Source: Catellatospora coxensis
GTDB taxonomy: Bacteria > Actinomycetota > Actinomycetes > Mycobacteriales > Micromonosporaceae
DNA: 64,000 nt
Assembly: GCF_016862635.1 (NCBI RefSeq)
Contig: NZ_BONI01000029.1
Location: 1-64,000, forward strand
Direction of reading: 5' to 3'
The translations under genes were made by a program, and so were the position numbers. Below, piece after piece: positions 7,971-17,654 of this stretch. Position 1 is the stretch's first letter. Every line of letters begins with the position of its first letter. The notes under the pieces are model-generated. The model made no database searches, had not been told where the DNA came from, and saw nothing but the letters and a program-made list of their open reading frames with translations.

Positions 7971-9881
7971 GTGCCGTCACCGACCTCGCTTAGCGACATC
8001 CGGACCGAGGCCCTCGGGCGCCGTGACCGGGGAGACCTGAACAGCGCCCGGACGCTGCTGGAGCAGTCCCTCGAAGCGGCGATCATGGCCGCGGGCGAGG
8101 ACCACCCCGAGGTGCTGACCACCGGGCACCTGCTGGCCACCATGCACCGGCAGGCCGGCGACCTCGGCGCGGCCCGGCGGGTGCTGGAGAACGCGCTGTA
8201 CAACGGCGGGTACCGCTTCGACGAGGAGCACCCGCTGCTGCTGTCGATGTCGTTCGACCTCGCACAGATCGCCGACGAGCTGGGCAACCGGCACGAGGCG
8301 CGCCGCCAGTACACCAAGGTCGCCACGCACGGCCCGCTCACGCCCGGCTTCGACCAGCAGGTCCAGGTCGCCCGCGCCTGGCTCGGCCCGGACGCCCCCG
8401 CTCCGGTCGCCCCCGCGCCCGTGACCCCGCCGCCGCCCGCACCGCAGCCGCCCGAGGACAGCACCGCGCTGCTCCCGCCGCCGTCACGGCCGACCACCTA
8501 CGTGTCGCAGTCCGCGCCCGCGACGCCACCGGCCCCGGCACCGCAGGCCGCGCCCGTGGACCAGTCGGCGCAGAGCGGGCCCCCGGCCTGGCCGCTGCCC
8601 GCCTCGACGCCACAGACGACATCGACGCCCACGCCCGACGACCGCACCGCGGTGGTCATGCCGCCGCGCGCCCCGAGCACGGAGCAGGCCGATCCGGCCC
8701 CGGCGGTCACGCCGCCGAACCCCGTCGCGCCGAACCCGGCCGACGACCGGACCTCGCTGCTCACGCCGCCTGCGCCACCACGGACCCCGGACACCGCGAG
8801 CCCCGCCGACGACCGCACGTCGCTGCTCAGCCCGCCGTCACGGCCGACCAGTCCGGTGGCGCCGCAGACCGCGGACCGGGTCCCGCCCGCGCGGCCCGTC
8901 ACCCGCGCCGCGGACCCCGGGCCGGCGTCCGAGGACGACCGGACCGCGCCCTATGGGCTGACCATGCCGCCGCGCCGCGACCAGTCCGCGACCCGCGCGA
9001 TGCCCATCGTGCCGACTCCGCCGAGCGTCCCGCTGCCGCCCGACCGCAGCCGTCCCGCGCAGCCCGAGGCGCTGCCGCCGATGCCGCCGCACCGTGAACC
9101 GCCCCGGCACGACACGGCGCAGCCGCAACAGCCACAGCACGTGCCGCCCCGGCAGGACACCGCGCACCCGCAGCAGCAGCCGTGGCAGGACAACGCGCAC
9201 CCGCAGCAGTTGCACCAGCGGCTGCCGCACCAGGGGCAGCAGCCGCACGCCGCGCCGCCGCACCAGGACCAGCCGCGCCGCGACCTGCCGCCGGAGCAGC
9301 CCCGCGCCGCCGACGGCCGTACCCCCGCGATCCCGGTCGCCCCGCCGCCGCAGACACCGCCACGCCACCTGCCGCAGCAGCCGCAGCACGTGCCGACGCC
9401 GACCGTGTTCGGGCCGCCCGCACCGGCACCGGCGGCACCGCAGCGCCGCAGCCGCGGACCGGTCATCGCCGCGATCGCCGCCGCCATCGTCGCCGTGCTC
9501 GCGGCCGTGGCCACACTGCTGCTGGTGGTGCTGCCGAAGAAGGACGAGCCGCAGCAGCCCGGCCCGATCGTCGAACCCCGGGCCGCCAGCGACGTCTTCG
9601 TCACCCGCGCCGCCAACGGCGACATCACCATCACCTGGTTCGACCCGTCCGACGGCTACGCCGCGCAGGTGCTGCTCGGCGCCCCCGAAGACGAGGAAGT
9701 GGCGACCATGGGCAAGCCCGCCAACGGCGAGACGCGATACACCGTCACGGGCCTGAACCCGAACTGGGACTACTGCTTCGTCATCATGAGCATCTACAGC
9801 CAGGTTGACCTGCTGCGATCCAAGCCCGCCTGCACCGGCACGGCGGGATCGACGGAGCCGTCGCCCAGCCTGACACCATGA
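7971..9881 (+). CDS. TPR protein with disordered Pro-rich linker, one TM helix and an external Fn3-like domain
   Basis: 636 aa, GTG start. Residues 1-130 contain helical tetratricopeptide-type repeats (DLNSARTLLEQSLEAA, DLGAARRVLENALYNG, NRHEARRQYTKVA). Residues about 130-500 are Pro/Gln-rich and disordered, and carry a motif of the form (D/E)DRT(S/A)LLxPP at least four times. A hydrophobic helix lies at about 497-524, followed by a ~100-residue Fn3-like beta domain. The topology is therefore a cytoplasmic TPR domain with the Fn3 domain outside. It is the first gene of the Fn3-MoxR-DUF58-transglutaminase-like run on the same strand, so a role in assembling that envelope machine is inferred. 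Confidence 0.75.
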   Translation: MPSPTSLSDIRTEALGRRDRGDLNSARTLLEQSLEAAIMAAGEDHPEVLTTGHLLATMHRQAGDLGAARRVLENALYNGGYRFDEEHPLLLSMSFDLAQIADELGNRHEARRQYTKVATHGPLTPGFDQQVQVARAWLGPDAPAPVAPAPVTPPPPAPQPPEDSTALLPPPSRPTTYVSQSAPATPPAPAPQAAPVDQSAQSGPPAWPLPASTPQTTSTPTPDDRTAVVMPPRAPSTEQADPAPAVTPPNPVAPNPADDRTSLLTPPAPPRTPDTASPADDRTSLLSPPSRPTSPVAPQTADRVPPARPVTRAADPGPASEDDRTAPYGLTMPPRRDQSATRAMPIVPTPPSVPLPPDRSRPAQPEALPPMPPHREPPRHDTAQPQQPQHVPPRQDTAHPQQQPWQDNAHPQQLHQRLPHQGQQPHAAPPHQDQPRRDLPPEQPRAADGRTPAIPVAPPPQTPPRHLPQQPQHVPTPTVFGPPAPAPAAPQRRSRGPVIAAIAAAIVAVLAAVATLLLVVLPKKDEPQQPGPIVEPRAASDVFVTRAANGDITITWFDPSDGYAAQVLLGAPEDEEVATMGKPANGETRYTVTGLNPNWDYCFVIMSIYSQVDLLRSKPACTGTAGSTEPSPSLTP

Positions 9882-10004
9882 GCGTCCTCACTCGACTTTC
9901 ACGGTTGACCTGCAACGCCTAGGATGACGTCGGCTTCTGGGGAGAACGCGAATCGGCGAGCGGGGTGGGCTCGACACACCCCGCGTCATGGGGAGGGGCG
10001 ATCC

Positions 10005-12605
10005 GTGGCGGATCTGTCACCGGGCGCGATCACACGAAAAGCACGGACCAGAGGTGGCGTCGTCACCATCGTCACGGTGCTGGCGATGCTCGCGGCCATG
10101 GGCCTGACCTGGTTCGGGCTCAGCGCCAACGACCAGGTGTCGGCCGGTTTCGACAGCAGCTCGTGGCTGTGGAGCCTCACCCGCGGCGAGATCGCCCGGG
10201 TCAACGGCCTGACCGGCAAGGTGGACACCCGCTCGCAGGCGCTGGTCGCCTCGCAGGGCCACTACGTGCAGGTCAGCCAGTCCGACCGGTTCCTGATCGT
10301 GCGCGACCAGCACACCGGGCGCATCAGCGCCCTCGACCCGGCGACGCTGCAGATCACCGCGTCGCAGGAGTCGCAGGCGGGCCTGGGCGTCTCGGTGGCG
10401 CTGCACAACAACGCGGCGTTCGTCATCGACCCGGTGCAGGGCGTGGTGCGCCAGCTGGACCCGGCGACGCTGCAGCCGATCGGTGAGCCGCTGCGCTACC
10501 CGCCGGGCATCACCGGCGGCCACTTCGACGGCACCGGCCGGCTGTGGCTGGCCGTGCCCAGCCAGGGCACCGTCTCGGCGATCACGCCCGCGCCGCTGAC
10601 GCCGCCGTCGGGCGGCACGGGCGGCAGCGGGCCGTCGCTGGTGCGCACCGAGCCGGTCGCCGAGGCGTTCCACGACCTGGCGCTGTCGGCGCTGGACGAC
10701 GGTGTCGCGGTGCTGGACCAGACCAACGGCTCGCTGACGCTGCTGCGCGGCGACAACCTGAAGAAGGTCGAGATCGCCGGCGCCGCGGGCGGCGAGCTGC
10801 CGGAGCGTTCCACCGGCAAGGACATCGCGGTGACGGTCGTCGACGGCCGCAAGGTGTATGTCATCTCCGGTGACCAGGTGAACGAGTTCACGGTGCCGGG
10901 CGCGGGCGGGGCCGTGCGGCCCGCGGTGGCGTGGTCGGGCCTGTTCTACGTGGCCGACGACGCGGCGGGCAAGGTGTACGCGATCGACAGCGCGGGCAAG
11001 CTGGTCAACACGATCGAGGCGGGCAAGCCCGGCTTCCGGCTGGAGCTGGAGGTGCGGGAGAACCAGCTGTTCATCAACGCGCCCGACTCCTCGACGGCGC
11101 GCGTCGTCAACGACAAGCACCAGGTCAGGGTGGTCGACAAGTTCAACGACGAGGTCGTGGGCGGCACCCCGCCGCCGGTGACGCCGCCGCCCCCGCCGAA
11201 GCCGCAGATCGGCAAGCCGGGTGCGCCGCGCAACGTCACCGCCGCGTCGGGCGACTCGCAGGTGCGGCTGAGCTGGGGCAAGGCCGCCGAGAACGGCTCG
11301 AAGATCACCAAGTACGTGGTGGAGGGCGACGGGCGGACCTGGACGGTCGGGGCGCGCAACCGCTCGCTGGTCGTCGACAAGCTGACCAACGGCAAGACGT
11401 ACACGTTCACCGTGCACGCGGTCAACGGCAAGGGCGCCGGCCCGACCCGCAAGAGCAACCCGGTGATGCCGACCGGTGACGTGCCCGATGCCCCGACCGG
11501 CGTGAAGGCGGTCGAGAAGCCCGACGGCACCGTCGAGGTGACCTGGACCGCCGCCAACGGCCAGGGCCGCAAGATCACGCGGTACGAGGTCACGGCGATC
11601 AACGCGGGCAGCGGCGCCCTGATCGGCACCACGCCCGGCGCGACGAAGCTGGTCGTCAAGGACGGCGAGCTGGAGTACGGCACGCAGTACGCGTTCACCG
11701 TCGTGGCGGTCAACGACAAGGGCGCGGGTTCGGAAGTGTCGCAGCCGTCGGGTTCGGTGGTGCCGTTCAACAAGCCCGCGCAGGTGCGCAACCTGTCCGC
11801 GGCAACGGTCGGCACCGCCAAGGGCACCATCCGCGTGACGTGGGCCGTCCCGGCCGACAACGGCCGCCCGATCACCGGTTACAAGGTGACGGCGGGCGGC
11901 AGGACGCAGACGGTCAACGGCACCAACGCGACCCTGGACGGGTTCGGCGACGGCGAGATCGTGTCGGTCGACGTGGCGGCGGTCAACGAGGCCGGCACCG
12001 GCGCGAAGGACACCACCAGCGCGAAGACCATCACCGACGCGAAGGTGTCGAACGTGTCGGCCGGCGGCGCGACGTACAAGGGCTTCACGGTGAACTTCGC
12101 CTACGACGACGGCGGCGGCACCGCGACGTGCACGGTGACCATCAACGGCGCGGCCCGGGCGGTCGGCTGCAACACCGGCGCCAGCGGGTACGCGGTCAAC
12201 GAGGTGGCGACCGACAGCGCGTTCACCATCACGGTGTCGGTGAAGAACGCGACCGGCGCGACCGCGACGTCGAACCCGGTGACGGTGCGCACCAAGCGCC
12301 TCAACGGCACGATCCGGTGTGTGGGCTGCTCCAACGGCATCGGCATCTACAGCAACTCCCGCCAGCAGTCCAACGAGGCCGTCGGCGACGCCCAGCACGG
12401 CGACACGTTCAAGGCGTTCTGCTGGAAGCAGGGCACGGCGGGCAACCAGAGCGGCGACGCCGAGCTGTTCGCGGCCGGGGAGAACAGCAACAAGCGCAGC
12501 GACAAGTGGATCCAGATCACCTACCGCGGCAACCAGCGCTACGTCCCGTTCATCTGGCTCAACCTCGACGACGGCGACGACTACAACGACGTGCCGCAAT
12601 GCTGA
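10005..12605 (+). CDS. Large membrane-anchored fibronectin type III protein
   Basis: 866 aa from the GTG at 10005, chosen because GGGGAGGGG lies just upstream and the protein then starts VADLSPGAITRKARTRGG before a TM helix (VVTIVTVLAMLAAMGLTWFGL). The outer part begins with a beta-propeller-like region (about residues 50-390, with repeated DPATLQ-type turns). A Pro linker and three Fn3 domains follow (about 405-490, 495-590, 595-690), then a fourth Ig-like region. The Cys-containing C-terminal domain has an SH3-like pattern (KWIQITYRGNQRYVPFIWL). Fn3-rich proteins of this kind often precede MoxR/DUF58 genes in actinobacteria. A hairpin terminator follows it. Confidence 0.8.
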   Translation: MADLSPGAITRKARTRGGVVTIVTVLAMLAAMGLTWFGLSANDQVSAGFDSSSWLWSLTRGEIARVNGLTGKVDTRSQALVASQGHYVQVSQSDRFLIVRDQHTGRISALDPATLQITASQESQAGLGVSVALHNNAAFVIDPVQGVVRQLDPATLQPIGEPLRYPPGITGGHFDGTGRLWLAVPSQGTVSAITPAPLTPPSGGTGGSGPSLVRTEPVAEAFHDLALSALDDGVAVLDQTNGSLTLLRGDNLKKVEIAGAAGGELPERSTGKDIAVTVVDGRKVYVISGDQVNEFTVPGAGGAVRPAVAWSGLFYVADDAAGKVYAIDSAGKLVNTIEAGKPGFRLELEVRENQLFINAPDSSTARVVNDKHQVRVVDKFNDEVVGGTPPPVTPPPPPKPQIGKPGAPRNVTAASGDSQVRLSWGKAAENGSKITKYVVEGDGRTWTVGARNRSLVVDKLTNGKTYTFTVHAVNGKGAGPTRKSNPVMPTGDVPDAPTGVKAVEKPDGTVEVTWTAANGQGRKITRYEVTAINAGSGALIGTTPGATKLVVKDGELEYGTQYAFTVVAVNDKGAGSEVSQPSGSVVPFNKPAQVRNLSAATVGTAKGTIRVTWAVPADNGRPITGYKVTAGGRTQTVNGTNATLDGFGDGEIVSVDVAAVNEAGTGAKDTTSAKTITDAKVSNVSAGGATYKGFTVNFAYDDGGGTATCTVTINGAARAVGCNTGASGYAVNEVATDSAFTITVSVKNATGATATSNPVTVRTKRLNGTIRCVGCSNGIGIYSNSRQQSNEAVGDAQHGDTFKAFCWKQGTAGNQSGDAELFAAGENSNKRSDKWIQITYRGNQRYVPFIWLNLDDGDDYNDVPQC

Positions 12606-12617
12606 TCCGCTGAGCTT

Positions 12618-12650
12618 CCCCGGCACGAGCCGTCACGGCCCGTGCCGGGG
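12618..12650 (+). terminator. Hairpin after the Fn3 gene
   Basis: CCCCGGCACG at 12618-12627 pairs with CGTGCCGGGG at 12641-12650 (10 bp, perfect) and is followed by ATTCT. It may reduce read-through into the MoxR gene rather than separate the operon completely. Confidence 0.7.
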
Positions 12651-12698
12651 ATTCTCCGTCTCCGCCCCTCTTTCGAGCACAAAGGACATACCCTCGCC

Positions 12699-13727
12699 AT
12701 GAACCAGCCCCTTCCACCGCTGTCCGCCGCCCAGGTCCGCGCGTTCGCCGACCTGACCGGGAAGCTGGCCGGCGCGATCTCGACCGTGGTGCTCGGCAAG
12801 CCGGAGGTGGTCCGGCTCGGGCTGGTCGCCATGTTCGCCCAGGGCCACGTGCTGCTGGAGGACGTGCCCGGCACCGGTAAGACGACCCTGGCGCGGGCCA
12901 TCGCGGCGTCGGTGCAGGGCGCGTGGCGGCGCATCCAGTTCACGCCGGACCTGCTGCCTTCCGACGTCAGCGGCGTGACCATCTTCAACCAGGCCAGCCG
13001 CGGCTTCGAGTTCCACCCGGGGCCGATCTTCGCGAACATCGTCATCGCCGACGAGATCAACCGGGCCTCGCCCAAGACGCAGTCGGCGCTGCTGGAGGTC
13101 ATGGAGGAGCGCTACGTCACCGTCGACGGCGTACGCCACGCGGTGCCGCGCCCGTTCATGGTCGTCGCCACGCAGAACCCGGTCGAGATGGACGGCACGT
13201 ACCGGCTGCCGGAGGCGCAGCTGGACCGGTTCCTGATGAAGCTGTCGGTCGGCTACCCCGACGAGGCCGTCGAGATCGAGGTGCTGCGCGGGGCCACGCT
13301 GCGCTCCCCCGACGCGATCACCCCGGTCACCGACACCAAGACGATCGGCGAGGCCGTCGCGCTGGCGCACCGGGTGCACATCGCCGACCCGCTGTACGCG
13401 TACGCGGTGCGGCTGGCCGCGGCGACCCGCGAGCACAAGCACGTGCGCGTCGGCGTCAGCCCCCGCGGCGTGATCGCGCTGACCCGCGCCGCCAGCGCGT
13501 ACGCGCTGACCGAGGGCCGCGGCTACGTGCTGCCCGAGGACCTGAAGGTGCTGATCGAGCCGGTGTTCGCGCACCGGGTGCTGCTGACCCCCGACGCGCA
13601 GCTGCGTGGGGTCACCGCGACCGAGGTGCTGCGCGACGCGGTCGAGGCGGTCCCGGTGCCGCTGCCCGGCCAGGAGTCCCCGGCCGGCGAGCCGGGTCCC
13701 GGTCCCGCGGCACGGCACGCCGGATGA
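12699..13727 (+). CDS. MoxR-family AAA+ ATPase
   Basis: 342 aa from the ATG at 12699, preceded by AAAGGA. Walker A is EDVPGTGKTTLARA (about residues 53-66) and Walker B is IVIADEINRASPKTQ, followed by sensor residues in VVATQNPVEMDGTYRLPEAQLDRF. MoxR ATPases act as chaperones, usually with a DUF58/vWA partner. Its stop overlaps the start of the DUF58 gene (ATGA at 13724-13727), so the two are translationally coupled and presumably work as a pair. Confidence 0.92.
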   Translation: MNQPLPPLSAAQVRAFADLTGKLAGAISTVVLGKPEVVRLGLVAMFAQGHVLLEDVPGTGKTTLARAIAASVQGAWRRIQFTPDLLPSDVSGVTIFNQASRGFEFHPGPIFANIVIADEINRASPKTQSALLEVMEERYVTVDGVRHAVPRPFMVVATQNPVEMDGTYRLPEAQLDRFLMKLSVGYPDEAVEIEVLRGATLRSPDAITPVTDTKTIGEAVALAHRVHIADPLYAYAVRLAAATREHKHVRVGVSPRGVIALTRAASAYALTEGRGYVLPEDLKVLIEPVFAHRVLLTPDAQLRGVTATEVLRDAVEAVPVPLPGQESPAGEPGPGPAARHAG

Positions 13728-14905
13728 TCGTCACGCTGCGGGGGGCGGGCCTGACCGTCGGCGGCGTCGCGCTGCTGGCCACCGGTTTCACCTACGGCTA
13801 CCCGGAACTGGCGGTGCTCGGCGCGACCGCCGTCATCGCGCAACTGCACGCGTTCGCGCACGCGGCGCTACGGCCGCGGCTGTCGGTGACCCGGTCCGTC
13901 GACCCCGACCGGGTCGCGCGCGGCGAGGGCAGCACCGTGACGCTGACCGTACGCAACACCGGCCGCTTCGGCGCGGCCACGCTCGTCGCCCACGACAGGT
14001 GTGGCCGCCCCGGGCAGCACGGCGCGACGGTGCCGGTGCCGCTGCTGCGGCTGCGCCCGGGCCACGACACCGACGTGTCCTACCCGGTGCCCACCGACCG
14101 CCGCGGCGTCGTCGACGTCGGCCCGCTGCAGGTGACCCGCCGCGACCCGCTCGGCCTGGTGTCGGTGTCCCGCAGCCACGGCGACACCGCCCGGATCTGG
14201 GTGTACCCGAAGAGCCACCTGATCCAGGCCGTGCCCGCGGGCATCTCCCGCAGCCTCGACGGCCGCCTCGACCGGGTCCCGCACGGCGCGATCACCTTCG
14301 ACACCCTGCGCGAGTACGTCATCGGCGACGAACTGCGCCACGTGCACTGGCGCACCAGTGCCAAGGTCGGCGAGCTGATGGTCCGCGAGCACCTGGACAC
14401 CAGCCTGCCGCAGCTGGTCGTGTTGCTCGACGACCGGGCCGGATCCTGGGCCGACCTGGACGCCGCCGGGTCGACGTCGTTCGAGAGCGCCTGCGAGGCC
14501 GCCGCGTCGATCGTGTCCGCCGCGACCCGCGAAGACCTGCCGGTGACTCTGCACCTGGTCAGCGGCCCCGCCGCGGGCGGCGGCCGGATCCGCGGCGCGG
14601 CCCGGGGACTGCTGGACCTGCTCGCCGAGGCCGAACCGGCGACCGGCGACGAAGAACTGCTGGTCACCGCGACCAGCCGGCTGCGCCAGCACCGCCCCGG
14701 CGACACCCTGATCTACCTCACCGGCACCGCCGGGCTGGCCGACCTCGCCCTGGTGTCGGGCCTGCGGGGCCCGTTCCCGTCGGTCGCCGTCGGCGTGCTC
14801 GGGCCCCGGCTCGCCGAGGAGCCGCAGCCGGCCGGGGTGCTGCTGCTGCGCGCCGAGGACGGCGAGGACTTCGCCGCGGTATGGGACGGAGTCACCCGAT
14901 GGTAG
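13724..14905 (+). CDS. DUF58 domain protein, MoxR partner
   Basis: 393 aa. Two short hydrophobic segments at residues about 5-50 (VGGVALLATGFTYGY, LAVLGATAVIAQL) anchor it. A beta-rich region follows, then the DUF58 core with YVIGDELRHVHWRTSAKVGELMVRE, the family hallmark, preceding a vWA-like Rossmann segment (LPQLVVLLDDRAGSW). It is coupled to the MoxR gene upstream and overlaps the transglutaminase-like gene downstream by 7 bp. This trio is a common actinobacterial arrangement with an inferred role in envelope protein maturation. Confidence 0.88.
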   Translation: MIVTLRGAGLTVGGVALLATGFTYGYPELAVLGATAVIAQLHAFAHAALRPRLSVTRSVDPDRVARGEGSTVTLTVRNTGRFGAATLVAHDRCGRPGQHGATVPVPLLRLRPGHDTDVSYPVPTDRRGVVDVGPLQVTRRDPLGLVSVSRSHGDTARIWVYPKSHLIQAVPAGISRSLDGRLDRVPHGAITFDTLREYVIGDELRHVHWRTSAKVGELMVREHLDTSLPQLVVLLDDRAGSWADLDAAGSTSFESACEAAASIVSAATREDLPVTLHLVSGPAAGGGRIRGAARGLLDLLAEAEPATGDEELLVTATSRLRQHRPGDTLIYLTGTAGLADLALVSGLRGPFPSVAVGVLGPRLAEEPQPAGVLLLRAEDGEDFAAVWDGVTRW

Positions 14906-17121
14906 CCCGCGGCCTGCGCATCCTCCTGCCACCCGCGCTGATCACGGCGATGCTGGCACTGTCCGGTCTGGTCGCCGACCGCATCTACAACGGCACCCTG
15001 TTCACCGTGCTCGTCGCGGGCGCGGCCGCCGGGTCGGTGGCGATCAGCCTGGCCCTGACCCGGCTGCGCGCCTGGTCGGTCGCCCCGCTGTCGATGCTGG
15101 GCCTGGCCGGCTACCTGGCGTTCGCGCTGAACCTGTCGGCGCAGCGCGCCGGCATCAGCGGGGACCTGGCGACGATCGCCACCGAGGCGCTGCGCGACGG
15201 CATCCCCCGGCTGCTGGCCGTGCTGGTGCCGGTCGAGCCGCAGCCCGACACCGTCGCGGTGCCGATCGTGGCGACGTGGCTGGCCGGGCTCATGGCGATG
15301 GAACTGACCGCCCGCGCCCGGCGCACCCTGGTCGGGCTGACCCCGCCGGTGCTGCTGTTCGCCGGCGCGCTGTGGCTGGTCGGGCCGGCCGCGCCGCGTA
15401 CCCCCTGGTCGGCTCTGGCTTTCGCGGCCCTGGCGATCGCGGCGCTGGCGTTCACCGGCCGGGTCCGCACCCCCGACACCGGCCTCGACCCCGCCACCCG
15501 CAGGGCGCTGCGGCTGCGGGCCGCGCTCGCCGGCGGCACCGGGTTCGCGCTGATCCTGGCCCTGGTCGCGGGCGCGGCGCCGCCGGTGGCGTCGCAGGTC
15601 ACCGCAGCCCCGTTCGACCCGCGCAGCCTCATCGACCCGCCGGACCTCGACGCCCTCGACGAGAACCCGCTGATCAGGCTGTCCGGCTGGGCGCTGCAGC
15701 CGCAGGAGAAGCTGCTCGACGCCGACGTCGCCGCCGACACCCGGATCCGGCTGGCGGTGCTGTCCGACTACGACGGCGTCACGTGGCGGGTCGGGGCGAC
15801 CTACCGCCCGGCCGGACGCAGCCTGCCCCGGCCACCCGGCGAGGTCGCCGGCAAGCCCGTCGAGCAGCGCATCACCATCGCCGGGCTTACCGGCAAGCTG
15901 CTGCCCGCCGCCGCCACCCCCAGCCACGTCGACGGCGTACGCATGGCCTACGACCAGTCCACCGGCACCATGCTGCGCCCGGAAGGGCTCAGCGCGGGCA
16001 TGACGTACACCGTCACGTCGCTGCACAGCGAACCCGACGTCAACCTGCTGCCCGTCGCCGACGTGCCCGCGGGCATGACCCGCTACATCACACTCGGCCC
16101 GAACGTCCCGGACAACATCAGCCGGCTCGCGCAGCAGCTCGGCGCGGACAACGGCGCCCCGTACCAGCGGGCGCTGGCGATCGAGCAGTTCCTGTCCGAG
16201 CACTACAAGCTCGACCCGCAGGCGCCCAGCGGGCACGCGTACCCGAACCTGAACTTCTTCCTGTTCGGACCGCCCGGCACCGGCGCCGGCAAGGGCACCT
16301 CGGAGCAGTTCGCGGCGTCGTTCGCGGTGCTGGCCCGGCTGCTGAACCTGCCCAGCCGCGTCGTCGTCGGCTTCACCGCCCGTGCCGGCAACCACCCGGT
16401 CACTGCGGGCGACGCCATGGCCTGGCCGGAGATCTACTTCACCGACCTGGGCTGGGTGCCGTTCCACCCGCTGCCCGAGCCGAACGCCGAGACCAAACCC
16501 CTCGAAGACGAGTTCAAGCCGCAGCCGGAGACCTCGCAGCCGCCGCCGTCCGACGAGCCCATCCCGACGCTGGAACCGACCGCCGACGCGCCCAGCACCG
16601 CCCCCTCGGCGAGCGGCCCGGCCGCGGGCGGCGTGAACGTGGCCCTGGTCGCCGGGGCGGGCGGCGGCGGGTTCCTGGTGCTGCTGCTGGCCGGGTTCGT
16701 GGTGTTCGTGCTCGCCGCCCGGGGTGCGCTGCGGCGGCGCAGGCTCGACGAGGGCAGCCCCGACTCCCGCATCGAGGGCGCGTGGCTGGAGGTCGGCGAC
16801 GCGCTGCGGCTGGCCGGGCGGCGCGCCCCGGAGCACCTGAGCGCCGCCGAGGTCGCCGCGCACGCGGCCGAGGCCGCCGCGCCGGTACGCGGCAAGCACG
16901 AGGTGCGGCTGGCCGCCCCGACGCTGGACGAGCTGGCAGAGGCGGTCAACCAGACGGTGTTCGGGCCGGGCACGGCCGGTGACGTCGAGGCCGAGGCGGC
17001 GCGCAGCCGCGCGGTGGCGTACATCGACGAGCTGAAGGCACGCCGCTCCTGGTGGCGGCGGCTGCTCTGGACGCTGCACCCGGGCCCGCTGCGCTGGCGG
17101 CGGACCGACCGCAGAGGATAG
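14899..17121 (+). CDS. TgpA-like membrane protein with degenerate transglutaminase domain
   Basis: 740 aa. The N-terminal ~220 residues hold about six TM helices, then a large extracytoplasmic part, a Pro-rich stretch, a last TM helix (about 582-605) and a ~120-residue cytoplasmic tail. The core transglutaminase fold is recognisable (EQFAASFAVLARLLNLPSR, then AWPEIYFTDLGWVPFHP). However, the three catalytic positions appear changed: Cys to Ser468 in GTSEQFA, His to Met507 in AMAWPE, Asp to His523 in PFHPLP. It is probably a non-enzymatic binding domain. It overlaps the DUF58 gene and ends the operon; a hairpin follows. Confidence 0.82.
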   Translation: MVARGLRILLPPALITAMLALSGLVADRIYNGTLFTVLVAGAAAGSVAISLALTRLRAWSVAPLSMLGLAGYLAFALNLSAQRAGISGDLATIATEALRDGIPRLLAVLVPVEPQPDTVAVPIVATWLAGLMAMELTARARRTLVGLTPPVLLFAGALWLVGPAAPRTPWSALAFAALAIAALAFTGRVRTPDTGLDPATRRALRLRAALAGGTGFALILALVAGAAPPVASQVTAAPFDPRSLIDPPDLDALDENPLIRLSGWALQPQEKLLDADVAADTRIRLAVLSDYDGVTWRVGATYRPAGRSLPRPPGEVAGKPVEQRITIAGLTGKLLPAAATPSHVDGVRMAYDQSTGTMLRPEGLSAGMTYTVTSLHSEPDVNLLPVADVPAGMTRYITLGPNVPDNISRLAQQLGADNGAPYQRALAIEQFLSEHYKLDPQAPSGHAYPNLNFFLFGPPGTGAGKGTSEQFAASFAVLARLLNLPSRVVVGFTARAGNHPVTAGDAMAWPEIYFTDLGWVPFHPLPEPNAETKPLEDEFKPQPETSQPPPSDEPIPTLEPTADAPSTAPSASGPAAGGVNVALVAGAGGGGFLVLLLAGFVVFVLAARGALRRRRLDEGSPDSRIEGAWLEVGDALRLAGRRAPEHLSAAEVAAHAAEAAAPVRGKHEVRLAAPTLDELAEAVNQTVFGPGTAGDVEAEAARSRAVAYIDELKARRSWWRRLLWTLHPGPLRWRRTDRRG

Positions 17122-17126
17122 TCCCT

Positions 17127-17172
17127 GGTCTCGGGCCGGCACCGCGGCGCTGCCGCCTGCCGGCCCGGGACC
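17127..17172 (+). terminator. Operon terminator hairpin
   Basis: 15-bp arms 17127-17141 and 17158-17172 with a single mismatch, starting 6 bp after the stop of the transglutaminase-like gene. Confidence 0.7.
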
Positions 17173-17241
17173 TGGTCCTCGGCCGTGGCGTGCTGCGACC
17201 GTCGGTGCCCCGCCCGAACACGTCCGTCGAGCGCGGTGGTC

Positions 17242-17520
17242 TCAGACGAAGCGCTCCCCGCGCATCACGGCCCGTGCCACCTCGCGCAGTTTCGCCTCGT
17301 CGGGCTGGAAGCCTTCGGCGATGTCGGGGTGCAGGCCCCCGCGGGTCTCGCGGAGGATCCAGTCCGTGACCTCGTCCTCGCCCTGGCCGTCGTACTGGTC
17401 GGCGACGCGGTTGGCGGCCTGTTCCAGCGCGGAGGTCAGCTGCGCCTCCAGGGGCACCTGGAGCTTGCGCTCCACCGCGTTGAGGTCGTCGCTGTCGAGC
17501 GACACGCGCATCTCTGGCAT
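17242..17520 (-). CDS. Small soluble protein of unknown function
   Basis: 92 aa from the ATG at 17520; an in-frame ATG nine bases earlier leaves no room after GAAGG, while this one has the normal spacing. The sequence is acidic and mostly helical, with the segments LNAVERKLQVPLEAQLTSALEQAAN and PDEAKLREVARAVMRGERFV at the ends. There is no signal, TM helix or motif I recognise. It stands alone, convergent with the MoxR/DUF58 operon. It reads as a real gene because codon third positions remain GC-rich and a ribosome site is present. Confidence 0.6.
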   Translation of the reverse strand: MPEMRVSLDSDDLNAVERKLQVPLEAQLTSALEQAANRVADQYDGQGEDEVTDWILRETRGGLHPDIAEGFQPDEAKLREVARAVMRGERFV

Positions 17521-17654
17521 CGCACCCATCCTTCGGTCGTCGGCCCTGCCCTACCCGGGACGAGGCAACGCCAAGCATCGCGCACACCGGCCACCGGATG
17601 CCCGAGTTGAAGGGCGTGTCCGCTCCCGGTCGGGTCAGCGGCCGACGGGGCCGG

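Noticed and set aside
9924-10004. 27-codon N-terminal extension of the Fn3 protein
   Set aside because: The GTG at 10005 has a strong GGGGAGGGG site; the upstream ATG has none and adds a polar segment before the membrane anchor.
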